Shown here piece by piece: positions 1 to 13,408 of a DNA stretch of 64,000 bases. Position 1 is the stretch's first letter; every line of letters begins with the position of its first letter. The notes under the pieces were generated by a model, which saw nothing but the letters and a program-made list of their open reading frames with translations, was not told the DNA's origin and ran no database searches. A program made the position numbers and the translations under genes. This DNA is from Bombus terrestris. Lineage: Eukaryota > Arthropoda > Insecta > Hymenoptera > Apidae. The stretch lies in the NCBI RefSeq assembly GCF_910591885.1, contig NC_063271.1:18925334-18989333 (forward strand), given 5' to 3'.

Positions 1-3000
1 GATCAACGTGTATCCATTAATTGCAAATTAATCTCAAATTTTCTCAGAAATGTTTTTCGTACAGTGACTCAACCGTTGTACAGTGATGTAAGTAGGGATA
101 ACAGTTGTACGGCGTTCACGCAACATCTTCAAGCTACATCATGTGTAGTTGAAAAGTCACCAGTATTGTTCGCGCTGTGTTCCCTACAATTTCGATGGTG
201 CGTCGCGCGTTCCCCGTATCTTTCGATCATCTATAGCTTCTTTTTAAATTGTACAACAATCTAATTGACGTAAATAGATTCACGAATTCTAAAAAAGGGA
301 AAAATATGAATTGTCTGTCATAGACAGCGTAAGCTTCTAATATAGTGTGTTCGATAAAGTAGTGATTAAATGTACAAACTACGAAAGTGTTTGGAACCGA
401 TTTCACACGTAAACTGTAATCGTACGAACAACCGTCAAGAAAAATAGCTATAAATCTCTGTACTTCGTTAACATTCAAGGTAACGATATATATAGCTTCT
501 TGTTGAAACACTTGCAAATAATTAATTGTCAATAAAAATAAATAAATAAAATTTTATGTTAGCCAATAACGACAATGTAATGATATCTCTCTCTCGTGAA
601 GAAATCATTTCTTCGAAATATATTTCGTAAGAATTACGAAAAATGAGTTTTTAACTAAAGTGTAATGCTTTTAATTTTTCAAAAGTTACACCGAATGTCA
701 AGTATATCAAATACTTTATTTTTATATTTACAAAAAAATTGAAAAGCATCGTTTGTTAGTTATTCCAAGCGACAATAAAGAGATTATTTTTTGTATTACA
801 AAACTGGCTTCAGTTTTTGGGAAATTTATAAAAGGAGGGGGGTATAGCCGTTACCTGAAGAACATGTAGCCCGCATCTTTTATTCGATGTCGTCTCGACC
901 TATATTTTCGTACTGTTAGTTACACGTCGCCCTTTCAATTCCACACTTCCTCTTTTTTTTCTTCTCTCTACTCTTACGTCACCCATGAAATTTACCGGTA
1001 AACTTAATCAACGACATGATAAATTATGTAAATTTATGCAGGAAACAATCTATTTTCTAAATACGGTGTATTGTTGATAACTTAAGGATGGAAGACATCT
1101 ATTAAAACATGTGAAAAGATACGTTTCAATATGTTAGTTATGTTTATGTAACGCTACAGTTGATTTAAAAGAAAATTCTAACTATATTCATGTAATATTG
1201 CTCAATATATTGATTTGTAATACTGATAATATGTATATCGTTGAATTGTGATATTTTATCTTTTGTATCGTAATGTGTATGTGTAATAACTTCAAGTACT
1301 CAGTTAATTTTAATGTTTGAAGATAATTAGCTGTCTTCTTTCTCTTTCAAGAAATTACTCTCGTTTAGCGATAATATAATGCTAATATATACGGACGGCG
1401 CTATTTTTAATGATTTACTTGATCTATTAAGAATGACTTGTACACATATGCATGATGCATCACGTAACTAAGATAGAAGAAATTTACAGAGCCGGGGAAA
1501 ATCATAATTTTTTAAATTAATAAAATACCAGGATTTATTATCAATCTGTTTTTAGGGGAAATTCTAATCATTTATTATAAACCTTTATAACTGTATCTAT
1601 TTTAAAATGTATTAAAAATGTATCTATTTCTTGAAAAAATTCAGTCATACCTAAATCTCTTATCTCCTTTCTTTTTCCGAAGTTTAAAATATTGTGTCCT
1701 CTTTGAAAAGTTGTACTGTCTTTTCTTTATTATTATTTTTTTCTTTTTTTCTGTCGAAATCCAGTGTTATCAGTAAGTACGTTTGCAATGGTCCTTTCTT
1801 TTTAGCAATGGTTGCCATTCGTATTTTGTGAATGACACCGGTGGTCTACGTGCTCAAAATACAAGATGTGTTCACGACAAAAAAGTTCAAAGAATTCGAA
1901 TCGTTCAGCATATATCGCCACTCGGAATCGTACTTTCTCGGCATAAAGAATCACAAGGAACTCGCCTTCTCTCGATTCGTGATTTATACTCTTCATCGTC
2001 CTTCTTACATTTACGTTGTCTTTATCTGCACTGAAAAATTTATTGACTTGTTGTGGTTTGATTGTCTGTCGCAGTTGTCGATTCACCAATTACACTCAAT
2101 TTGTTTGTAATTAAATTTCAATAAGCTTACAGTATAAAATGTTTATTAACGTGCAATAGAGTAAACTTTTCAGTTAGGCACTGCTTAAGATAATTAATTT
2201 GCGTGAATCATATGATTTAAATTTCTTTCACTATGTTAACAAAGTTAATCGTTTGCAAATCTTTGGAATATTTACAATTACTTCGTAATAATTTTATCAA
2301 TAATGTTAATGATTTAATCACCTTAAACATCAGCTGACTCGAAAATTTATTCCAATTGGCAAACGTTAATGAACTTTCTTATATTCGAGTTGAATCTTGT
2401 CAAACTTAAATTTTTGAATTTGAACATTTTTTGCACAAGGTTACTGTAAATAATTCACTTGTTGTTCCATTATTATTATCTTATCATCGAGGTTCAAATT
2501 GCAATGATAATATACGTGATAGAAAATATAAATATTTACGTATATACTTTTATGAGTACCAAGAAAATTAGCCTAAAATCTAATCGCAGGTGACGCAAAA
2601 ATTTCTTGCAAATGTTTCACAATTTCGGTCACGTTCATGTCATCCATACGTGTCGTTTCCACGTAAAACTTTTCAAACACGATAAACGTTTTTTACGTTA
2701 TATAATTAACATCTGGCTGTGTACTTTTGTTGCTCATACGCTCAATTTTTCATAGAGTTAATTTCTGATGACTTTCTCGCTTAAAACTGGAAATATCGAT
2801 GAAACTTCTTTTCCACTAGTCTTTCACGTAATTAGGATTGCATCAAAACATATTTTAGCTATTTTCGTATACTTTGCTAAAAAGTTTACTTCAGAATCTA
2901 TCCTTTTTTTTTCCACTTTTTCTATCTTTTGACATAAATTCAGTTCTTATCATAATTAACGATTTTCGCGATAAATAATTGGCAATTAATTATGACTATG

Positions 3001-4820
3001 TCATATGAAATAATTAAAGAAACCGTAAAAACGATGTTAAATTAATCTTTTTTCTCTTCCGCTATCGTTCAAGTGTGTTTCTATGACCTAACTAATTGCT
3101 ATCTTATGCAACTCGATGGTTCAATTAACCAGTTAATTCAATTTAGCTTTCGTCTAATTAAACACCCTATTTCACCATCTCTAACGAGAATGATCGGCTA
3201 ATTAAAAGGATTTAATCTCAATTGGGTGACTAGAATGTACAGTTTTTACAATCAATTTATTTAATTACAAATTAATAAATATCCGCAGTCAAGTCATTGG
3301 ACATATGTTCGCCATTGTTTATTTTACGTTATTCATCCACTTTGACCATTCCAAGAATAATAACAATAACTTACGAGTTCGTTGGTTTCCAAAAAAAGCT
3401 AACGGGATCCGTTATATAAAAATACAAAGCTGGCTTAATTAGCCATCGCGACACGGAAATAAGCCTTGGAAATTGATAAAACAAACGATTTAACACGCCG
3501 TCGCGCATTCTCTTCCAACGATAATCAACCGGTCAGCTACACCGTTGATAAGCGATAATTCAAAAACATATTACGCATATAATGTGTATGTGGAACGTGT
3601 TAGATGACAGTGAGTAATGAGGCAGTCGAGCGTTAATTACAATGAGACCAGACTTTCAATTGCGGGTCCAGAAGGAGGAGGAGGTCCTGCCAATGGTAAA
3701 TTCATTCAGTTCATTCATTGCTGATGTGAAGATCAAATAAATTAAAAAGAAAATTCTTTCAACTCTTCGCTTCGATACGTACGTAATCCTGCATTTCTTG
3801 TAGGGTCTATATGAACCGAAGTGAAAATTATATTCCAATAGACATTATTAAAATATACACAGTGACTTGAATTAATTTTCGGAAACATTTGTTTCTAATA
3901 CATAGTTGACTGTTTTCTAATATATTAAAACAAATATTGTTGTTGCTATTTATTCAATATATACTTTTCCTAAATAAGAAAAAAGAAGCTAAATAATACT
4001 TAATTTCATGAGGTGTCTAAATATAATACAAGTTACAATAACATGGAATTTAAAGAAATAGTAATATTAGTTTGTAAGTTTCATAAAGTTTCAAAGTTAC
4101 ATTAAATTACAAGTTGCGAAAACAAGTGCAACGAAATTGCTAAACATAATGTTACGTAGGCTCTCAAAAGATAATCGGCCGGCTGGACATAGTTGATAAT
4201 TGATAATTAACGAGCACCCAGACGAGACCAGCACAGACAATACGCAATTAGTTTTTCACATATTACCTATGTGACCTCTTACTATGCAAATAAAATGATT
4301 CTTTTATCGATTAGCTTATAATTATAAAGTCACTAAGACCGTTGCAAAAATCTATCAATCTTTAATTATCAAGTCTATTAATCGAACGGTTGATTTATTT
4401 ACGAAGTTGTATAATTTTTTTAATGTAAAATCTATTAAAGAATAACTTCTCAGAACCGGTATTAATATCCGCATAATGTTATCATCGTATACAATACTCT
4501 ATTGTGTTATAATTGAAAGATGACCTTAAACATGAGGCCAAACGAATACCTTAATTAGCGCGCTATTCTAATTAGGCTGACCAACGATTGAACGATCATG
4601 ATTTTGCAGTTAGACGCGCGGATATCGTGCTAATTTAGAAATGGCACACACCGTGCCTAATTCCCCGCTAGTTAAGGAGGCAAATGATCGAATAAAAATG
4701 AATACATAATAGGCACACAATGAAAGTGTATCTTAGCGGCGCGGCACACAAAGCGCTGCGCAGCATGTCAAATAGCTGCGCTAAATAAGGCTGCCAGATA
4801 ACAACTGTACTCGCCGGTGG
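1..4820. other. Non-coding stretch, no gene recognised
   Basis: No open frame here has recognisable domains or good splice-site support. The sequence is strongly AT-rich with many TAATTA-type words between about 3.1 and 4.7 kb. A frame open on both strands lies at 1802-2110; it is described in the findings. The last 100 bases are noticeably richer in GC and may belong to the promoter or 5' end of the gene that follows. No tRNA, rRNA or clear mobile element was seen. Confidence 0.6.
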
Positions 4821-4858
4821 AATAATAATTGTGTTACGATACCTGGCGTAAATGTACT

Positions 4859-4975
4859 ATGGCATTTTGTAGTGGTAAAGACAAAAAATGCATCTGCGTG
4901 TCTCAAGATCATCATACAGGGACTGAAGATATTCATCGATGGACTTTGCCGTGTCTTTGTGACGATCAGGAAGAG
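4859..4975 (+). other. Possible upstream coding or 5'-leader exon of the Bcl-2-like gene
   Basis: A frame opens with ATG at 4859 and runs 39 codons to a GAG|GTTTCT donor-like site at 4975. A CTTTAAG acceptor-like site at 5288-5289 would join it, in phase 0, to 15 open codons directly upstream of the ATG at 5335. This would extend the Bcl-2-like protein to about 337 residues. The piece is cysteine-rich and shows no known domain. The donor is weak, so it may equally be untranslated leader or nothing. Confidence 0.25.
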
Positions 4976-5334
4976 GTTTCTGTAAAATTAAATTATCGTC
5001 TGAGCAAGTAGCTGTTGCATATTGCCATTCATAAGTCTTATTATGTATCTTATTTGTGTATTAGTCTTATTATGTATCTTATGTATTAATCAATATGTAA
5101 TTATTAAATATGAAATCGTATAGAAATTTGGTCCAAATAGATGTGGTTTACAACTGGAAAATAGTATAAATTAGAAATTGCCAAGAGGCTGAATGTTTAA
5201 TTCTTTCTTCCGTAAAAGGAAAAAAGAGAACAACCTATCCTACGAGATAAGATGTCAAGTTTTTTTAACGATCATTAAAATTCTTTAAGCCTGAAAAGCC
5301 TGAATGGCAGGAACTCTCCACGGAGGATTCTTCA

Positions 5335-6519
5335 ATGTCTGGGCTCGTCGGATCTTTACGTGGCTTGGAGGATAATAGTGGGAACACAGGGCAACCGTAT
5401 CGTAGGCACAGCCTCGCTTTATCTCTCCACTCGAATTTGGCCGCTTTTCCGCTTCCTAACAATCAAGAAGCTTCGCCTTTTCACGTCGTCGATTCAGCAC
5501 GAAGAAGATTCAGTAATGTCAGCGACGTTGTTTCCAGAAAGATTTCTCATACGATTCGATGGAGAACGGTTTCAGCTTCGATCGAGCTCACAGTATCACA
5601 GGTATTTACTTACGCACCACCATCTGTAACATTAATCTCTTAATGTAAGTTAAATTAGTAATATAGTTAAGTTGTTAATATGGATTGGAAATCCAAGTGA
5701 TAAATTAAATCTTCTTCTGCAGTTAACAGGTTAATTAATAGCACAATAACAATTTACTTAATTAATGTATATGTGTAGGGATCGTCGTTATGTGCTCAAT
5801 ATATCCGAAATCGTTTAAAACGATCTGGAATTTTTCACCGAAAGCTGGGTCTGAAAAGAATGAGAAGCGCCATGTTGCTTCCTGGAGGTGCAATCGTTGG
5901 TGAAGTTTATCCAGAATTAGTATCAGTTGGAGCTGAACTAGAAAAGATGCATCCAAATTTGTTCAATCGTGTTGCACGACAAATCGGTTGTGGTAGTTTC
6001 TCATCGGAACAGTCTGCCAGCGAGGCCATTGCCGATATCTCCAGGGAAATGATCAGGAATGGAGAAATGACTTGGAGCAAAGTGATAGCCCTTTACGCGG
6101 TTGCTGGTGGTATTGCCGTAGATTGCGTACGTCAGGGTAAACCCGAGTATTTACCTGCTATACAGAGAGGTAGTTATTTTAAAGTTAAAATGCTATTCCT
6201 TTAATCTTGATCCCCTTACGCTTAAAAACATTTTTGATTTGAGGTATGACGGATGTATTAGAAGAAGACCTTGCAACATGGATACAAGCTAACGGTGGAT
6301 GGGTAAGATGAAGTGCATTATATAAAGAAGATATAATACCCAAATGTTCTTTAAATTGAAAACAACATATATTTTTAATTTCAGTCCGCTTTAGCAACAC
6401 GATACAGACCTGTTACAAAAGAAACAATGTGGTATTCACGAAAACTTATATTTTTATTTTTATTCACAGTCTTGCTCATTTTTATGATCTCCATATTTTT
6501 AAAATTTGTAGTTTTATAA
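5335..6519 (+). CDS. Buffy: Bcl-2 family apoptosis regulator, BOK/Buffy-like
   Basis: Four exons: 5335-5601, 5779-6169, 6244-6302 and 6385-6519, all with GT-AG junctions, giving 283 residues. A BH3-like segment with LVSVGAELEKMHP lies around 136-148. BH1 (TWSKVIALYAVAGGIAVD) is at about 187-204 and BH2 (WIQANGGW) at 232-239. A hydrophobic C-terminal segment at 260-283 predicts a tail anchor in mitochondrial or ER membrane. The core resembles vertebrate BOK and Drosophila Buffy/Debcl, which control caspase-dependent death and stress responses at membranes. Whether this one is pro- or anti-death cannot be read from the sequence. The first 116 residues are poorly conserved. ATG 5335 is the first in its frame, but the frame stays open upstream to an acceptor-like site at 5289. 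An ATTAAA at 6611-6616 may be the poly(A) signal. It converges with IFT80. Confidence 0.9.
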
Positions 6520-6710
6520 TACATATAATTATGTAACATAATTACATAAAAAGTGACATATACTGCATAGTATTTAAATATAAATTCCCATTTATGTAAA
6601 ATATTTGTATATTAAATTCCAAAAGTTAAACAAATCATCGTGACATTTATCTCATCAATGATTAAAAATTTTGTTTAACTGAAATATTTGGAAACACAGG
6701 TGCTTTGTAC

Positions 6711-6716
6711 TTTATT
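6711..6716 (-). terminator. Poly(A) signal for IFT80
   Basis: TTTATT on the plus strand reads AATAAA on the minus strand, 51 bases past the IFT80 stop codon. It sits about 95 bases beyond the likely ATTAAA signal of the convergent Bcl-2-like gene at 6611-6616, so the two transcript tails probably approach or overlap. Confidence 0.5.
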
Positions 6717-6766
6717 TTTATATATTTTAATAAGTAATTTGTATAAAGAAAGATACTGTTACGCTT

Positions 6767-9700
6767 TCAAGTATCCATTTCTTGCTTCATTATTTCGTTT
6801 TTTTGTATTTCTGCTTCCGGTAATTCAATTTCGTCTCGCTTAAACGGAGCCTTTTCAGTAGCTTCCTGGTGAAAATTTTTTGTCTCACTGCTTGGTAAAA
6901 ATATAAAAATTATGTGCAAAATATTCGATATTGTGCAATGTGATAAATTTGTTCAATTTACTTGCGTTTTTGCAACGTTTGCCATATATTCAAGAAAATT
7001 TTGATTCGTTTCTTTCTTATTGATTACTCGAAGATATTCTTTTCTTGCGTTCAATACCTCATCCAGTTGCTTTCTGTGTCTAATCGCTAATTCTAATGCT
7101 CTAAATCAATAATTAATACATTAAAAATAGCAAGTTTTTTGAAAAATTGTTTTATAAATTTGAAAAATGGTACCTATTCCAATTATATATTTCAATGTTA
7201 ATTCGTACAGCTTCCTCAGTTAATCCGTTTTGCAAAAGTATGCCTTCTGCAGTTAACAGATCTCCCGACAGAAGCGCCATTTCCGCTAATCTTTCTGTTT
7301 TATTTGGTAGACTCTAATTTCAAAGATTTAAGGTTATCGACTTATTTAGAAGATGAAATGATTTTAATCTCATGTTTTTATTATTACCTTTATATACTGA
7401 ATATAATTGACTTTATCGTATCGCGAAATTGCTGCATATGCTTCTTCCGCAGCATCTAATTCTTTATTGTCAGTTGCCATAACAGCCATGCAAGTCCACA
7501 ATACTTCATTCTATTCATAATCTTTGTGTCAAGAAATTTCGATTTATTCGAAAGAAGAGGATAGATATTAATTACCTGAGCAATTCGACAAAGAGACAGT
7601 GCTTCTTTCCATCTTTTGTTCAGTATATGTTGATGAAGACTAATAAAAAATGTATAAAAGGAAGAAGCCACTAATGCCCCATCACCACGTCGTATCATTA
7701 CCATCCCATTATAGACATTAGCTACACTTGGCTGTTTACCAAACTCACTAAAAGCATTAATAAAACATGTATTGTTATTGAGAAATAACGAATCGCATTT
7801 TATACAATAGTGTTAAATACCTGCTTTCTTTATCGATCCTTGTTTTTCGTATAATCTTACGGTCGCTATAATGCACACAATTAGGACACAACCATACAGA
7901 TAGTGTTGCATCCAACATCGCTGCTAAAACATTTGCATCAGTCGCCCATGCAATATCTTGCGCCATAGCGGCTAAACAAATAAAACGAACATGTCTAAAG
8001 GTATTCCTAGCAAATTGTATAAATAAATCTTTTTTTTAACACTGCATACCTATTTTACATACTCTACCAAAACCAGGGATTCGTATAGAAACTAGAAACA
8101 AATCTTTGTTTATATCGATTAATGCTACTTGTCGATCAGTTATTCCGCCAACATGATTCAACGCAACCCTTGTAATACTTTGAAGATGTGTGTAAGTCTG
8201 GTTTTCTGTTATAGGTTTATTGTAAGCCACTTCTAACACATGAAGAACTAAAAAATTTTGTAATAGTCTTTATATATTTTTACTTCCTCTTTTTTATTTA
8301 AAAACTTGTTTTATCATACGTTTTTCGTTACTTTGCGATCGTATGACTAAAGTATCAGAACATAGCGATACACAAGGTGGATAAAGTCGTTCCTGTGTTA
8401 TTCCTTTCCATTTTGGAGTTCCTAATAAACGGCCTTGATAACTGTACAATGATACGCTATTCCATTCAACTAATAAAAAATGCCTTTAAAATAATACGTT
8501 TATAAATTATTTCCTTTTCTTTTAACCTCTTAATATTTTTTTAATGTATAAAATAATTAATATATACTTTTCTGCAAGAAGTACCGCTGATACACTAGTA
8601 TTTTTTAAATCAAATATAGCGGGAGTATTCCAATTTGCTACCGAATAAACATGACACTGTGCTGGTGTAATTACAACTAAATAATCAAAACCAAATTCCA
8701 GCTGCACCACGCGATCCGATATCTCTAATGTTTCTCGTATTTCATTACCCACATTTCTAACTTCAATTACTTTTCTTTTGACCAATGTGGCTTCGTAATT
8801 ATTCCATTCCAATCTTCTGTTTTCCGTTCATATGAAATACGCAAGTATGTATATATTTACATAATATTTTATTTTAATGATTTTTGTACCTGTCTATTAT
8901 ATGTCCTGTTGATACAGTTCCATTACTACAAGCCATAGCTACTTGTGTGCTATCACTTGACCAAGCAATACTGTATATACTTCCAGAATTTATTTTTTCT
9001 AATGAATGAGACCACTAAAAGTATATGCATATCAGTAAAAAAGAATACATAAATAAATAATAAAATATGTAATATGAACTAACTCCTGTTTTATCACAAA
9101 GTTTGATTGTGTTAAATGATCCAACAGCAAAGTAATCCCCAGAAAAGCTCCAGCTTACTGATGTAATAGGATAATCTCCTATGCTACTAGAAAATAGCTG
9201 AGTACCATTAGGATCCCATACCTTAAATGAACATTTAATTTCTCATTGATTCTTTCATTTGTATAATTAGATTTTTCTTTAAATTTTTCGTATTTTACCT
9301 TATATCTACAATCTTCCCCACCAGAAATTATCAATCCATGAGTATGACTCCAACATAAAACCAAAACCAAACCATCATGAGCCAATAACTGAAATAAGAT
9401 TTTTCTTCAAATATTAGTTCTTTCTTTAATTGTACAAATATCATATACATTTGTTGAATATTATTTAACCTTGCGAGGTTTGGAATTAGAGTTAAGCGAC
9501 TGAAAAGTTAAGTGAGCTCCCTGAGAATATAATACTGTCGTACAATCTGAACTCCAGGCAGCAGATAGTATGGGAAACACACCTTTAACAACAACAGAGC
9601 GAAGCATGCCACTACGTGACCATACTTTTATCAAACCGTCTTCACCAGCTAGGATTATAATAAATTAGAAATTAACCAAATAATAATTACTCCAATAACT

Positions 9701-10270
9701 ACCTCATCTAAGATGTTTTAATTACCAGTCAAAAGTGCGGAGCCATCACTACTCCATCTGCCTACTGTCGTTGCTCCTTTATGAGCATCTATGCTCTTTT
9801 CTATACGTCCATTTTTATTAACTAAATGATATTTTCCTATGACAAAGATATCAAAGCCAAAACTAGTAATATTGAAAAATGAAGTTACAACCAAAATAGT
9901 ACATTTTAGTATTACATCTTTAAGTATAAAGACAAATACCGTCGGCTGTAGTAATTAACAGAACATCTAACGACTGTTTTTTAGTAATTAGCGCCGCATA
10001 ATTTGGTCGCGGATGCCACTGCATATCGGTCGGATAAAAATCATTAGGAAATTCCGTAACAATGCTAGAATGTGCGGTTCCACCTTCCAAATGCCACGCT
10101 ATTAATAAATGATCCTCTCTGAAAAGGTAATCACTTAGATTATTTATATTTTTTCTCGTAAATACAAAATCATACCCGCATGAATAAATCTCTTCCGTCG
10201 AGCTCCATGCTACACAAGTTACCAAACGCTTATGGCCATTACGATTTTGTGCAGATATTTTAAATCTCAT
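6767..10270 (-). CDS. IFT80: Intraflagellar transport protein 80 (IFT-B complex)
   Basis: Sixteen exons: 10176-10270, 9940-10118, 9726-9836, 9470-9648, 9299-9388, 9084-9221, 8890-9014, 8568-8816, 8320-8483, 8050-8247, 7821-7971, 7576-7747, 7388-7510, 7174-7313, 6966-7100 and 6767-6890. They total 2,373 nt, or 790 residues, against 777 in human. The start ATG at 10270 gives MRFKIS, matching the family N-terminus; an upstream GTG in the same frame is not used. The protein is two WD40 beta-propellers (about 1-300 and 305-560) followed by a helical TPR-like tail. Landmarks include TAGEDGLIKVWS, GGEDCRYKVWD and NWNTPAIFDLK, all characteristic of IFT80. It is part of the IFT-B train that carries cargo along cilia. 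In insects that means sensory neurons and sperm. The last intron (6891-6965) only works as a GC-AG intron; with GT donors the frame stops at once. Confidence 0.95.
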
Positions 10271-10288
10271 TTTATGCCTATCTGTCAC

Positions 10289-13200
10289 CTTAACCCCTGT
10301 CTAAATGTACATGTAAAAACGTTTGTGGCTTCACGTAAAATTACTATGCACGTAACATCGAACAACATTCTATACATATACAAATTCGATCGCATGCTTA
10401 GAGCAACCTTGAAGTCCGGGAATTTGTTGGTGTATAGTTACTATAGTAACAGAACGTACACCTGCGTATTATACTTTTGATGGAATGAAAACTCATCGGA
10501 TGAAACCCAATTTTACACACGTTTATTAAAGCTTTCTCAATACAACTCATTAATCTTCATTAGCACAACCTCAGATTCCTCCCCACAGTACAAATAAATC
10601 CACGAAGCTGGCGAATCCTTGTAAGGATGTCGACATCCGGACTTCACAACCTTTTCATTATTACTTTTACAAACGATGGTGTCTCATAATGTTACAAACA
10701 TTTTTTTTTTTTTTTTTTTTGTTTACGCGATGATACAATGCCGGCATTGGAAGATATCGCTTACATTGAATGCAATGTAATAATTATACATATATAAAAT
10801 AGAACATTTTGGAGATAACGCTCAGATCTGTACAACCGAGAAATTATACATTTACTGTGTATATATAGTATGTATATATATATATAATATATCTCTATTC
10901 ACGTAAATCTATATAAATGTACATACACGTTAGTTTGTATTATTCTTATACATATGCTTACAGGCTGTCGCGCAAATCTCGCGATGAATATTAGGATAGT
11001 TGGTCGCATGAAGATAAACAAATAAAATTGTATACCATGATGAAAATGAAACATGAAAATGATATGCTAGTAAGATAAGAGAAAGAAATACAGAGAAATA
11101 TAGCAACAGTAACAAAAAAGACAATCGACGTGATACGTGATGACGAGACTTATGAAGCAAGAAAAAAAAATAAAAATGAATTCGGAGATTCAATAGACAG
11201 GATGTGCTGCATTGTCATATGCACACTTAGCAATTACTCAGTGTATCATCGTTCCTATAATCAAGGAACAACCGTGCATTCTTACAACGTATTGATGACA
11301 TAATTAGAATGCTCCCAAAAGTAGTTTGAAAATTTCACACTGTACTTTTAGAAAATATTACTAATCCTATATTATTTATTAAGAATAAATAAGATAATTT
11401 TACTCAAATATTACTATACATATTAATTATATCGCTGATAAAAAAATTGCATTAAAGAAATTGAATCGAATAATATATAAATCTTTTAGTTTTGAAAACC
11501 TTTTCTACAAATACAGTGGAAATTATTCAAATCATGTAACAACTATCCTGAGAAACAATCTGTACAGAATATATTAAACTCGTTTGATACTGCATAACAG
11601 CTTAGCATAAAACGTCTTGTGATATTTACACCTACTTATGTCACTATGTCGCTCACTTTCTCAATTAATTTGCTTATTATAATTATCCTAAGAGTATGCA
11701 TTATTAATATCATTACATCAACATCCTATGTTTTACTTTTATATTTTGATTAATACGTAACCTTGGTTTATCATTTTTGATAAAGGACGCGTTTTGTTTT
11801 CAGTTTCACCAAATTCAAGTCACTATTGACGATATCGTACTATTAATATTTTTACAAATGATATTATATGGTATCGATAATTAACATTTGCAATGTGCAT
11901 CCCTCATATTTACAACATTCTCTAATTAAAAACTTTTACATATCTATTGTTTCTTGTCATAAATAATATATCATTATGCTATGACACTCATATTATTCCT
12001 CATCAGTTTTTTTTGGCATAGGAACCTTTTCGACGCACGCATTATCGAGCTTCTTTCTAATCAACTTCTTCTAATACTGATCGTTTTTTTAATTATGCGG
12101 ATACAATTCATTTTCGATCGCAGCCCTAACATACTTTTTAATGTAGCATACAAACACATGAACATGTGCACTCATAGTGAAACAGATATAGCAAGATCAT
12201 AAAATTAATTAAAATTAGTCACATGAAAGTATACTGATTTTAAACGTAAAAACAGTAATTTAAAAAGATCCATGGAAAAATAAGATGATCGACATGTCTG
12301 GAGCATATGATCAGTTTATAAATGATTTTTACAAATTCAAAATATTTCCATTTAATCTACGCTAAATTAATTGATATATTTACTTAACATTTAATTTATT
12401 ACCTTGCTATATCTCTTTTACTAAAATATGCGTCATATTTGAAGATCACCCTGTTTATTAACTGTTAGAAAATAGCAGTGCCAGTTGACATATTACTCGT
12501 ATTTTTGTTGCACTGCATATAATCTTAAAAGCGTTTATGGTGAAATATTATATCATTTCAAGCTTTACAATTTGTTCGATAACTAATATTTTAATAATTC
12601 ATTCATAATAATAACAACATCAGTTGTCTTAGTCACTCACTTAGAGTTGCACATTATGATTGAGAATCTCATATTTATTAAATTTTTCGGCAATTTCATT
12701 CTAGATATTAGAATACAAACAAGATTTTAATAAGTAGAATAATACCTATAGCTGCCTTTTTTATATTTCCCTTCATATGCATATTTCGATTAGATGATAG
12801 TGCAAAATTTCATAAAACACCGATAAAATCATCCACTTTCCTCAGAAGGTAGCTGCAAATGTTTCAAGACACAAAATCATGTCTCGTTACATAAAATGCT
12901 TCTACAAAATTGTATAATTTACGAATTAATACATAATTACAGATCTTTATATACAAACATACAGTCTCGTCATGGAATGGTATGACAATATATATGTAGG
13001 TGTGTGTGTGTATATATATTATCATTTAATTTAAATACCCCTATAACTTCTTTAAAACTATAATACAACCATTAGACTAAAATTTCATATTACTGGCGGA
13101 CATTGAACAATGTCAATGATGACGAAGAACAAACATCGTTATTAAAATTCAACAAGTGAAATCGTCGATTCGATTTACACAAGTTCAAAAAATATAAATG

Positions 13201-13408
13201 CTTTTCGTAAAAAGATTTTTAATTTATATGATCGCGTACCAAATACCACAAATAGGTTAATGATTATAAAGATGAGATCAAACGATCGATAAAGATAAAG
13301 AATAAACATGATCGCTACATATTTCCTTTGTTATAGATTTCGAGAGCACAAGCAGACTTAAAAATGAAAATAACGAACAGATGAACATAAATGTCTACAG
13401 AAAGAAGC
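10289..13408 (-). other. Probable long Megf8 3' UTR and IFT80 upstream region
   Basis: About 3.1 kb without a credible coding frame separates the Megf8 stop codon from the IFT80 start; both genes run leftward. A TTTATT (AATAAA on the minus strand) at about 10521 could end a long Megf8 3' UTR. A run of 20 T lies at 10701-10720, an AT microsatellite near 10861-10890 and a GT/AT microsatellite at about 12997-13019. The IFT80 promoter must lie within the lowest few hundred bases. Assigning it to the 3' UTR is inference from position only. Confidence 0.4.
10701..10720. repeat. Poly(T) tract, 20 bases
   Basis: An uninterrupted run of 20 T on the plus strand (poly(A) on the minus strand). No target-site duplication or coding remnant was seen beside it, so it is more likely a simple tract than a retroposon tail. 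Confidence 0.9.

Noticed and set aside
10270..10288. Earlier IFT80 start at 10288
   Set aside because: That codon is GTG; the ATG at 10270 gives the family-typical MRFKIS start.
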